Shown here: positions 1-8,288 of the stretch, in pieces
Position numbering within the stretch: position 1 is the first letter of the stretch
Layout of the letters: each line of letters opens with the position of its first letter
From: Picocystis sp. L7
Taxonomy: Eukaryota; Chlorophyta; Picocystophyceae; Picocystales; Picocystaceae
Assembly (NCBI GenBank): GCA_020975725.1
Contig: QXJR01000012.1
Span: 523,501-587,500 of the forward strand
DNA: 64,000 nt
Direction: 5' to 3'
Notes under the pieces: model-generated
What the model saw: only the letters and a program-made list of their open reading frames with translations
What the model was told of the DNA's origin: nothing
The model's database searches: none
Made by a program: the position numbers and the translations under genes

Positions 1-1491
1 CATCTGCAAACTGAGCAGAAGGGGTGTGGACGCGATGCTCGGGGCAGCCGTTCCTTTTGCGATTGTGGCTGCGGCTGAGGGGATACAGCAAATTGGGATG
101 TTTCCCGCTGCAGCCAGCAATGCCTCTGCAAAAATTCTCGAACCGATGAACTTCCAGAAAGCAAATGTGGCTACGCTAGCTGCCATCACCCCATAGCAAA
201 ACTTTCCAGCCACCAGATCAGCTAATTTCTGAGCTGGGGGTGCCCTCGTCTGTGCTATCTCCACCGCTTTGATGATGTCTGCCACAGCCGCATCTCCCCC
301 GCCCCTCTCTGCTTCGACAACTATGGCCCCATCACAATTGATCGTGCCAGCAGAGGCGGAAGATCCAACCTCCTTTACCACTGGCAAAGACTCTCCACTC
401 AATGAACTCTCGTTCACAGTGCTCCTACCGCTTACAACCTTGCCATCGACCGGTATTTTGTCTCCCGGCAACACCACAACTCGATCCCCAGGCACAATGG
501 TCGATACCGGCACATCCTTCCAGGAATCCTCTTGAATGCTTTCCATGGTACTTGGGTTTCCCACTAGTATGCGTGCATTTGGAGGCAGCAGGCTGAGCAA
601 ATCTGCCATATCCGATGACGAACGCAGCTTCGCGTGCTCTTCCACCCCTCGCCCAGCAAGCACGATGGCCAGTAGCATCACGGGTTCTTCAAAGAAGGTG
701 GGCCATCCTAAGCCTGGCAGCATCAGTGCTGCAGCGGACATGCCAAAGGATGCCAGTGTCCCGAGGGTGACCAGGGAGTTCATGTTGGGACTACGGTTCC
801 AGAGGGATTTGATACCATCCACGATTGTCTGCCTCCCTGGTCCTAGAATCGACGCCGCAGCCAAGAAAGCGGTCACTGGACCCGACGTCAGGGATCTCAC
901 GAATGCGGGAGGATGTGCCATGGCGGTTCTTGCAGCGTGCCCAGCGACGCACACCAATGCCAGCCCCCAGGCCACGACCACTCGCCTGGTGCTTTCACGT
1001 AGCTTCCGCATCCTCGCATCTCGCTTTTCCTTCGCTTTCTCGATGGACGTGGTCATTTTTTCCCCTTTTCCTCTTACTTTGGATTCGAATCCGGACTTGC
1101 AGAGCTTCTCCTCCAGCATTCTCTCGAAGCTCTGCAAAGCGCGGTCGCCTCCATCTTCGGTTTCGTCCCCTTGCAGCTGCAGCTCCACAAGCGCGGTTTC
1201 GGTGGAGAGGTTGACATTGGCGAACTCCACTTCTTCGAAGGATTCGATCACGCGTTTCACGCTCGCTGCACATCCTCCGCAGCTCATTCCTCCCACGTCC
1301 AGCACGACGTATCGCCGCAGGTGTTTCGCGTCTCGGACCCTTTCGCCGCGGTTGGTCCTTCTTTCTGCGCCGTCTCCCGACAGGATGGCGAAGCTGACAC
1401 CTCCTGCCGCACCAAAACGCAATCCTACCGCTAATCCGCGACGCAGCCGAGCGCCAAACGGCGTCGAACGCGCGGCATGTCGTGCGCGCAT
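1..1491 (-). CDS. Heavy-metal (Cu+) P1B-type ATPase, plastid PAA-like, 5' part
   Basis: The minus strand is open from the left edge up to beyond 1491. From 1491 the protein starts with an Arg/Ala/Ser-rich stretch like an organelle transit peptide. A heavy-metal-associated domain with the copper motif GMSCGGCA follows near 1295-1270. Next come transmembrane segments, the text LLSLLPPNARILVG (600-560) and an actuator domain with GDRVVVLPGDKIPVDG and the phosphatase loop SGES. The edge falls just before the expected CPC and DKTGT motifs, so the catalytic half lies outside. Spacing and the FWKFIGSRI segment resemble plastid copper pumps PAA1/PAA2 (HMA6/HMA8), which move Cu+ into stroma or thylakoid. 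Upstream in-frame codons stay open to an ATG at 1692, so the start is uncertain. It shares a short divergent promoter with NXD1. Confidence 0.85.
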   Translation of the reverse strand, partial: MRARHAARSTPFGARLRRGLAVGLRFGAAGGVSFAILSGDGAERRTNRGERVRDAKHLRRYVVLDVGGMSCGGCAASVKRVIESFEEVEFANVNLSTETALVELQLQGDETEDGGDRALQSFERMLEEKLCKSGFESKVRGKGEKMTTSIEKAKEKRDARMRKLRESTRRVVVAWGLALVCVAGHAARTAMAHPPAFVRSLTSGPVTAFLAAASILGPGRQTIVDGIKSLWNRSPNMNSLVTLGTLASFGMSAAALMLPGLGWPTFFEEPVMLLAIVLAGRGVEEHAKLRSSSDMADLLSLLPPNARILVGNPSTMESIQEDSWKDVPVSTIVPGDRVVVLPGDKIPVDGKVVSGRSTVNESSLSGESLPVVKEVGSSASAGTINCDGAIVVEAERGGGDAAVADIIKAVEIAQTRAPPAQKLADLVAGKFCYGVMAASVATFAFWKFIGSRIFAEALLAAAGNIPICCIPSAAATIAKGTAAPSIASTPLLLSLQM

Positions 1492-1788
1492 CGCGTCGTT
1501 CCGAGGCTTGATCCCAGAGGATCCGGGTCTATCTCGGGATCTCCCTTTCAAGCGATCCCTTTCGAGCTCGGATGGGAAGGGACCACGTTCGGGTTCCGAC
1601 CGTCTTATCCGCAATCGGATCCGGTGGAGGCGGAGGGGGGACGGGCGCCTCCATCGACATCTTTTGGATCGGATTTCGATGGTGGGGTACATGGATCGAG
1701 ATCTCGTGGAAAGGTATCGATGGGACGCGCGGATGGGAGGAGCTTGGGGACGTGGAGGGAGATCGAGGGAACGAGACCGTCTCCGACG
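1492..1788. promoter_or_regulatory. Divergent promoter region, Cu-ATPase / NXD1
   Basis: About 300 bp separate the two divergent starts. The region carries GATCGAGATCTC (near 1693-1706) and ATCGATGGG, a motif type that recurs upstream of other genes in this window. No TATA box was seen. Confidence 0.4.
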
Positions 1789-2757
1789 ATGGCCGAGAAG
1801 AGCACGGTTGAAAGGGAGGATGGATACAGGAAACCGCCGTGGAAGTTCACCGGGAGGTGAGAAACGATGGCCAAGCACAAGGCAGGGATGGACGGGAGGA
1901 AGGGAAAGAGAGATGCGAAGCTGACGATCCTGCACCGCCGACGGTTCGAACACGACCACAGGGCCTTGTACCAATTGAACCTGGTGAAAGTGGAAGACGC
2001 GTATCAATTCGTGCCCAAGGACCTTCCCATCGTCAACCTCTTCGGATACACCGTCGGTGGACTCTACCTCGCGAGGTACGACCACAGCCCGGCGGGAAAC
2101 ATGGACGAAATGGTCGTGCTGGCGGGTCTGGTGTGGGACCCACCCGTCTCGTGCGCATGGGCATCCCACGTGTTCGTGAACAAAAGGTCCGCAAGGGATC
2201 ACGGGGTGGAATCATGTGGCTTGCCGTCGAGGCTGGCAAGCTTCGGGGAACAAATAAAACGCAGCGGGAAAACCTTGAAGAAGAAACTGCCGTGGTGGAC
2301 GCACAAGGCCGGGGAGAGTTTTGTCGTTGGCGTGCAAGATGTAGGAATCAGCATCCATTCAGAAGGGAAAGAGAAGGCACGCATTTGTTCCCTATCACTG
2401 CCTCCTGTTCCTGCCAACAAGGCCCCGGCCGTGCCTTTGCAAATGGCCCTGCCAAGCTTCAGCGGAAGGACGAAAATCAGACCTCAGCTGCTGAAGTACG
2501 CATTGGATCTCAAGGCCAAAGTGCGGTTTGTAAAGCCGGCCAAGATCGAGCCTGGCGACGTGCAAGGCCTTGAACAGGGTGACCGGGTCCATGCATTGAA
2601 GAGAATCTTGTCTGGTAGACCCGTGTTGGCCATGTCCTTCGATAACATGGAAATGGAGGTCGGCGATCCTACCCCTGTGCAGCCCAGGTCCAGGGGCACC
2701 AAGGAGGTGGCCACGCCTCCAACCACCTCGTCAGAAGAAATTTTGGTGGCGGTTTGA
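1789..2757 (+). CDS. NXD1: Neoxanthin-deficient 1-like protein (acetoacetate decarboxylase-like fold)
   Basis: Two exons: 1789-1856 and 1962-2757 (287 aa). The 105-bp intron starts GTGAGA and ends CCACAG. Splicing joins KPPWKFTG to RALYQLNLVK and rebuilds the conserved NXD1 N-terminus. Further family hallmarks are YTVGGLYLARYDHSPAG, DEMVVLAGLVWDPP, SCAWASHVFVN, a GLPS motif and LPSFSGRT. In plants NXD1 is required for neoxanthin accumulation, but its biochemical step is not settled. The fold resembles acetoacetate decarboxylase without clear evidence of that activity. The start at 1789 (MAEKSTVE) is the last ATG before the conserved block. No transit peptide is obvious. The gene converges with bL21m, with 72 bp between stops. 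Confidence 0.88.
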
Positions 2758-2804
2758 AGTGCGTATCAATAACGAATTCCCATCCTAACATGGGCACCGT
2801 GCAT

Positions 2805-2810
2805 TTTATT
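2805..2810 (-). terminator. Poly(A) signal of bL21m
   Basis: TTTATT on the plus strand reads AATAAA on the minus strand, about 20 nt after the bL21m stop. Confidence 0.5.
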
Positions 2811-2829
2811 GTTGTGTGCACCGGCAAGG

Positions 2830-3387
2830 CTAAGGATCGATGCCCACGACGTCGAGCACGCGGAGGGTCGTGAGCAGTTGTCTGTGTCCTCTCGTCCTCC
2901 TGTAGTTCTTCCGCCTTTTCTTCTTGAAGACTATCACCTTGGCGTCTTGCGTCTGTTCTTCCACCGCAGCGACGACGATGGCTCCTGGCACGTACGGGCG
3001 TCCGATGACGGTTTCCTTCGTCGAGCCCAGGAGGAGGACTTTGCTGAGCTCGAGTTTATCGTTGACTTCCGCATCTCCGAGTTTCTCCGTGTAGATGAGA
3101 TCGTCCGGCGTGACTTTGAATTGGTGCGATCCCACCTCCACCACTGCAAACACTGGTTTCGGTGGCACTTGGTAGGCTTCGCCCAACCTGCCCACGACCT
3201 TGTATTCTTCCCGGTCCGGCAATCCGTCTTCCATCTCCTCCCACGCCGCTTTCTGAGCCCCCTCTGCCTCCGTGGACATCTTTCCCGTTCCCAGGACCTC
3301 CCTGATCCATCCTTTCGTCGCAGGCGAGCGCCACAACGCCGCGCTTCGTCGCAGCATCGCGCGCCTCCCTCGTCCACGTCCTGCCAA
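2830..3387 (-). CDS. MRPL21: Mitochondrial 50S-type ribosomal protein bL21m
   Basis: A single 185-aa exon. The N-terminus is Arg-rich (MAGRGRGRRAMLRRSAAL), as expected for a mitochondrial presequence; a second in-frame Met lies at residue 11. From about residue 78 the protein follows bacterial L21: FAVVEVGSHQFKVTPDDLI, a KVLLLGS strand, IGRPYVPGAIVVAAVEEQ, then the basic FKKKRRKNYRRTRGHRQ block that contacts 23S-type rRNA. Plastid L21 is an alternative, but the leader and tail favour mitochondria. The start codon lies 66 bp from the left LTR of the copia element, so the transposon has landed in its promoter or 5' UTR. Confidence 0.88.
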   Translation of the reverse strand: MAGRGRGRRAMLRRSAALWRSPATKGWIREVLGTGKMSTEAEGAQKAAWEEMEDGLPDREEYKVVGRLGEAYQVPPKPVFAVVEVGSHQFKVTPDDLIYTEKLGDAEVNDKLELSKVLLLGSTKETVIGRPYVPGAIVVAAVEEQTQDAKVIVFKKKRRKNYRRTRGHRQLLTTLRVLDVVGIDP

Positions 3388-3453
3388 ACCCTAGCCCACC
3401 TTCCAGGTTTCCTTCCTGGACACCCCGCCTGGTTCCCTTGTCCCCGGTCTGTC

Positions 3454-3913
3454 TGTTGGAAGGAATACCCCTTCCAGCAAGACACAGCCCCGTACTAAAC
3501 CAAGCCCAAAGGAAGACGCGCCAAAACAGTACTTCCCAGCAAGTCGAGACGGAAGAACCGACGAAGACGATCAGGACGCAGAAGCCCCTGAACACACGTG
3601 ACGAATCAAACCGCACGTGACGAAGAGGATGGTCAGCTTGCGGAGAATACGAGGCGACCAACCCCTCGACAAACTCGCTAGAGCGCAGTATTTAAAGCGC
3701 TCGCGACTTTACCTGTAATCAGTTTTTGCATTACCAACCAACACCGCCCATCTACCTTCGACCAACGTACCTGCACCTTCAACGACGTGCCTCTCGTGTG
3801 GATCGCTACCACAGAGAAGGAAAAACCCTCGCAGCAACGAAACCCTCGGATCAGCCTTACAGCGTGAACCAAATTGTCCCACACAGAAGGACCCTGATCA
3901 AGTCATTCTAATA
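3454..3913 (+). repeat. 5' LTR of the copia element
   Basis: Begins TGTTGGAAGG and ends TTCTAATA, so it has TG..TA rather than TG..CA ends. A TATA-like TATTTAAA lies at 3689-3696. The copy at 7741-8200 has the same length and no difference that I could see. Confidence 0.93.
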
Positions 3914-3949
3914 GGTTAAGAGCCTTGTAAGCCTCCACACACCAAAAAC

Positions 3950-6900
3950 ATGGTGGACCCAGCAGCAACAACTGCTGTGCCTGAGCTCAATGGTAAGAAT
4001 TGGAGACAATGGTTTATCAGAATGGAAAACTATCTGAGAATCCACAATCTGTGGAGTGTGACTGCAGAAGAGCCAAAGGTGGAAAAGGAAAAAGATGGAG
4101 AAGAAAAAATGGAGTATCAAGCCATTTATAACAAAATGCAACAAGCCCGCTGTTGCATAATGAACTGCGTAAGTGAAGAGTACAGTGGACACATAACCAC
4201 CTGTACCACAGCTCATCAAGTATGGACCACATTAAAGGAACTGTACCAGCATACTGGACTCCTCAGAGAAGGAGAACTAAAAGAAAAACTCGCAAAAACT
4301 CGCAAGCGCAGTGACCAGTCAGTTGATCAATACATGAACAACATTGTCCAGGTGGTAGATGAACTGAGACAAATCAACATCGACATACCTGAAGAGGAAC
4401 TGTGCCACCAAGTGTTGGATGGACTTCCAGATAATTACCACATGGTAGTGGTAACACTGAAGCACTACCACCAGAAGCTAACCATGGCCCGTGTCAGAGA
4501 ATCCCTGGCCTACGAGGAAGCATATCTGAGGAAAGGTAGAGCATATATGACCCAAGAACCAGAGAACAAACCGCAAACTGGATCACCAAAACAAAAATGC
4601 CAATACTGTAAGAAACCCGGCCACACGCTGGAAACATGCAGATTCTTCAAAGCTGCATACCCACCAAGAAGCAGAAGCAGCGACAATCTCCAAACCAAAA
4701 GAACTGAAAGACCAATGAGCCTAGTAGCCAACAGTGCAAAACTCAAAGGACAGAACAATGAGACCTGGATAATAGACTCAGGTGCCAGCTGGCACATGAC
4801 AGGGAACCAAGATTTTCTGGACACCACCACACTAAGAACTCACACTGGTCACATAGAAATAGCAGATGGATCACTCCTAGAGGCCAAAGCAATAGGAACA
4901 GTAAAACTGACACTGAAGGATGACCACCAAACCAAAATAGAACTGCAGAACGTAGTATATGTACCAGGACTCTCAGCCAATCTGATTTCGGTAACCTGCA
5001 TGACAGACAACGGAGCATCAGTAAGGTTCAACAAAGGAACCTGCCTCATTACCCAAGGAGACAAGACCATAAAAGCCAATCTAACAGAGAGCGCAAACTA
5101 CTGCTTTGCTGCAACAGCAAGTATATGGCACCAAAGACTAGGCCACATACACAGCAGCAGAATCAAAAAGCTCGGACTACCATACAAACTGAGCGAAAAC
5201 TGTAATGCCTGTGCAGAAAACAAGCAAACAGCAACCAAATTCAAGCCAAAAGACTACCAATATGAACCACTGGATCTAGTGTACATGGACGTAGTTGGTC
5301 CCATACACCCTGAAACACCAGGAGGACACAGATACTACATGTCTGCTCTGGACCATGCAACCAAGACATGCCTAGTGTACCTGATGCAATCAAAAGGTCA
5401 CACAGGGAAATATGCAAGAAGAGCCATAAACGTGCTGGAACAAAAGGCAGAAGGAAAGAAGCACGTACGAGCCATCAGAACTGACCTGGGACAAGAGTTC
5501 CTGGGAAAACAACTCGCAGACTTTCTGTCAGAACGGGGAATAGAACACGAAAAAACAGCTGGCTACGCCCCCCAACAAAACGACGCAGAAAGACTCCACC
5601 GAGACATAAGAGAGCACGCGAGCACGATGCTGAACGCGAGTAACCTACCACAAAAATACTGGGGAGAAGCCGTACGGACCTACGCCTACACCAGAAACAA
5701 ACTGCCCCCCACTCATGGAGCAGAAATCAAATCCCCCCTGGAAAAATTAACAGGAAGAAAACAATCAGTTAGCCACTTAAGAACCTTTGGATGCGAAGCA
5801 TGGGTACTGAAGCCCAAAGAAAAGTGGACAAGCAAATTTGAACCCAGAAGTGAAAAAGGAATTTTCATTGGGTATGAAAACTCCACGACTTACCGTGTAC
5901 TACTAAGCAACAGACTGGTAACCAGCAGAAATGTTCGATTCAATGAAGAGCAAATGGGTCAGTACAACAGATCAACAGAAAATGAACAAACAATGTATCT
6001 CGAAGACTCAATAGAAACTCCAAATCAGTGGGAGCTATCCAGCAAGAGCTCTGATGAAGAGCAAGAAGAAGAGGAACCTGAACCAGCCGAAGAGGAAAAC
6101 AGTCAGCGATACAATCTGAGGCCAAACAGACAGACCAATTTCAAAGCTTACCTCACAGAAGGACTCCCAGACAAATTTGATGGATACCACAAAGCTATGA
6201 AAAGGCCGGACAAGGATCTCTGGTCTGAGGCAATCCACAATGAACTGGAGTCCCTCTCAAAGATGAGAACATGGGACATCTGTGACCTACCTGCAGGCAA
6301 GAAACCACTGGGGTCCAAATGGATCTTCAGAGTAAAAAGGGATGAAATGAACAACATCACCAAATACAAGGCAAGGCTGGTAGCACTTGGGTGTCATCAG
6401 AAACCTGGAGAAGACTATGATGAGATATACGCAGCAGTGGTCAGCAAAACAGGTCTGAGAATATTTCTCACAGCAGTCAATCACCTGGATCTGGAAATGC
6501 ACCAGATGGACATCGAAACAGCATTCCTAAATGCTGACCTGGAAGATGAGGTATACCTCAAAATACCAGATGGACTCAACAAAAGGACAGAAAACCAAGC
6601 TCTCAAGCTGAACAAGAGCCTGTATGGACTCAAACAGGCACCTAGAGTCTGGAACCAAGAACTAACAAAGACACTCAAGAAGATGAACTTCGAGTGCATA
6701 AGAGTGGATGAGAACATGCTGAAGTGCCGGACTGACCAAGGAACCTGCTACTTGTGTTTCTACGTAGACGACATCCTGTTAGCCAGCAAAAACACAACAC
6801 TCATAAACCAAATTAAAGATCTAATCAGGCAACACTACAAGGCCACTGACCTGGGAGAAGCCAAAAACTTCCTAGGCATAACCATCAGCAGAGATCGCAA

Positions 6901-7888
6901 CAACAGGGTCATGAGCATGGAACAAGCAGTTAAAGTAAAGGAGTACCTGGAGCAGCACAGAGTCACCGAGTGTAAACCAAATACAAGACCCTTGTCAGTA
7001 CCAGTATCCAGCGAAGAAAAAGGGGAAATAGTGGCACAGACCACATACCAAAAAATCGTGGGTCAGCTCCAGTACCTCGGTGGGACAACCAGACCAGACC
7101 TGACTCACGCAGCCTCAGTACTCGCAAGATACAATACCTGCCCCACAAGCATCCACTGGAACGCCATGAGAGGAACATTGAAATATCTCAAGGGAACTGA
7201 AGACCTTCAGCTTATCTATACCGGAACGACTGAAGATGAAAACCAAGCCATACAAATCACTGCATACAGCGATGCAGACTATGCAAGTGACAAAGACAAC
7301 AGAAGGTCTAGAACTGGATTTGCTATTCAAGTACTGGGTGGACTAGTATCATGGCAGAGCAAGCTCCAACCAACAATAGCTACCTCCACAACTGAAGCCG
7401 AATACCAGGCAGCCTCTGCTGCAATCAAAGAAAGTTTATGGATCAGGAACCTAGTCCAACAACTGCTGAATCCAAAACAAGTCAAAGTCACAATACTAAT
7501 TGACAACCAGTCAACACTCAGACTGCTCAAGAACCCACAATCTGTCACACGGGCCAAACATATTGATGTCCAGCATCACTTCATGCGAGAACGAGCAATG
7601 AGAAATGAAGTGGAAATGAACTACTGCGAAACAGAAAAGATGTGGGCTGACTATCTGACGAAACAAGTACCAACAGCAAAGTTCAAGCTATGCATACAGC
7701 AACTTGGAATGACCTGGACCAATACAGAGCTGAGTGGGAGTGTTGGAAGGAATACCCCTTCCAGCAAGACACAGCCCCGTACTAAACCAAGCCCAAAGGA
7801 AGACGCGCCAAAACAGTACTTCCCAGCAAGTCGAGACGGAAGAACCGACGAAGACGATCAGGACGCAGAAGCCCCTGAACACACGTGA
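3950..7888 (+). CDS. Copia Gag-Pol polyprotein
   Basis: One 1312-aa frame with no frameshift or stop. The Gag region (DUF4219/UBN2-like) comes first, then a CCHC zinc knuckle CQYCKKPGHTLETC from C217. The aspartic protease has WIIDSGASWHM with catalytic D276. The gag-pre-integrase zinc site has the WHQRLGH histidines. The integrase has DVVGPI and RTDLGQEF acidic residues. Reverse transcriptase carries YVDD at 938-941, and RNase H has the YSDADYASD and TEAEY motifs. The last 49 codons lie inside the 3' LTR. The start at 3950 follows the 5' LTR by 36 bp. Copia elements usually use one frame, so capsid-to-enzyme ratio must be set after transcription or by processing. Confidence 0.95.
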   Translation: MVDPAATTAVPELNGKNWRQWFIRMENYLRIHNLWSVTAEEPKVEKEKDGEEKMEYQAIYNKMQQARCCIMNCVSEEYSGHITTCTTAHQVWTTLKELYQHTGLLREGELKEKLAKTRKRSDQSVDQYMNNIVQVVDELRQINIDIPEEELCHQVLDGLPDNYHMVVVTLKHYHQKLTMARVRESLAYEEAYLRKGRAYMTQEPENKPQTGSPKQKCQYCKKPGHTLETCRFFKAAYPPRSRSSDNLQTKRTERPMSLVANSAKLKGQNNETWIIDSGASWHMTGNQDFLDTTTLRTHTGHIEIADGSLLEAKAIGTVKLTLKDDHQTKIELQNVVYVPGLSANLISVTCMTDNGASVRFNKGTCLITQGDKTIKANLTESANYCFAATASIWHQRLGHIHSSRIKKLGLPYKLSENCNACAENKQTATKFKPKDYQYEPLDLVYMDVVGPIHPETPGGHRYYMSALDHATKTCLVYLMQSKGHTGKYARRAINVLEQKAEGKKHVRAIRTDLGQEFLGKQLADFLSERGIEHEKTAGYAPQQNDAERLHRDIREHASTMLNASNLPQKYWGEAVRTYAYTRNKLPPTHGAEIKSPLEKLTGRKQSVSHLRTFGCEAWVLKPKEKWTSKFEPRSEKGIFIGYENSTTYRVLLSNRLVTSRNVRFNEEQMGQYNRSTENEQTMYLEDSIETPNQWELSSKSSDEEQEEEEPEPAEEENSQRYNLRPNRQTNFKAYLTEGLPDKFDGYHKAMKRPDKDLWSEAIHNELESLSKMRTWDICDLPAGKKPLGSKWIFRVKRDEMNNITKYKARLVALGCHQKPGEDYDEIYAAVVSKTGLRIFLTAVNHLDLEMHQMDIETAFLNADLEDEVYLKIPDGLNKRTENQALKLNKSLYGLKQAPRVWNQELTKTLKKMNFECIRVDENMLKCRTDQGTCYLCFYVDDILLASKNTTLINQIKDLIRQHYKATDLGEAKNFLGITISRDRNNRVMSMEQAVKVKEYLEQHRVTECKPNTRPLSVPVSSEEKGEIVAQTTYQKIVGQLQYLGGTTRPDLTHAASVLARYNTCPTSIHWNAMRGTLKYLKGTEDLQLIYTGTTEDENQAIQITAYSDADYASDKDNRRSRTGFAIQVLGGLVSWQSKLQPTIATSTTEAEYQAASAAIKESLWIRNLVQQLLNPKQVKVTILIDNQSTLRLLKNPQSVTRAKHIDVQHHFMRERAMRNEVEMNYCETEKMWADYLTKQVPTAKFKLCIQQLGMTWTNTELSGSVGRNTPSSKTQPRTKPSPKEDAPKQYFPASRDGRTDEDDQDAEAPEHT

Positions 7889-8200
7889 CGAATCAAACCG
7901 CACGTGACGAAGAGGATGGTCAGCTTGCGGAGAATACGAGGCGACCAACCCCTCGACAAACTCGCTAGAGCGCAGTATTTAAAGCGCTCGCGACTTTACC
8001 TGTAATCAGTTTTTGCATTACCAACCAACACCGCCCATCTACCTTCGACCAACGTACCTGCACCTTCAACGACGTGCCTCTCGTGTGGATCGCTACCACA
8101 GAGAAGGAAAAACCCTCGCAGCAACGAAACCCTCGGATCAGCCTTACAGCGTGAACCAAATTGTCCCACACAGAAGGACCCTGATCAAGTCATTCTAATA
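7741..8200 (+). repeat. 3' LTR of the copia element
   Basis: Matches the 5' LTR at a constant 4287-bp offset with no visible difference. Its TATTTAAA at 7976-7983 points toward the POLA1 gene. The first 148 bp also encode the C-terminus of Gag-Pol. Confidence 0.93.
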
Positions 8201-8288
8201 CTGTCCGTCGGATCGAAAGGAACGACCGGCCCTGTCGAAACCGAAGGAACGCCCCTTTCGAAAGGGGGGGATCGGATGCAGCGGAGAG

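Larger units (their letters stand above)
3449..8205 (+). mobile_element. Complete Ty1/copia LTR retrotransposon with 5-bp target duplication
   Basis: The element spans 3454-8200 and is flanked by direct CTGTC repeats at 3449-3453 and 8201-8205. It has two 460-bp LTRs that appear identical, and one intact gag-pol frame in the order gag, protease, integrase, reverse transcriptase, RNase H, which defines Ty1/copia. The coding strand is A-rich, unlike the GC-rich host genes. A purine-rich stretch (7731-7740) just before the 3' LTR can serve as the polypurine tract. The sequence after the 5' LTR (GGTTAAGAGCC at 3914) is the place for a tRNA primer site, but no tRNA match could be confirmed. Identical LTRs and an open frame mean a recent, possibly active, insertion. 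Confidence 0.95.
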
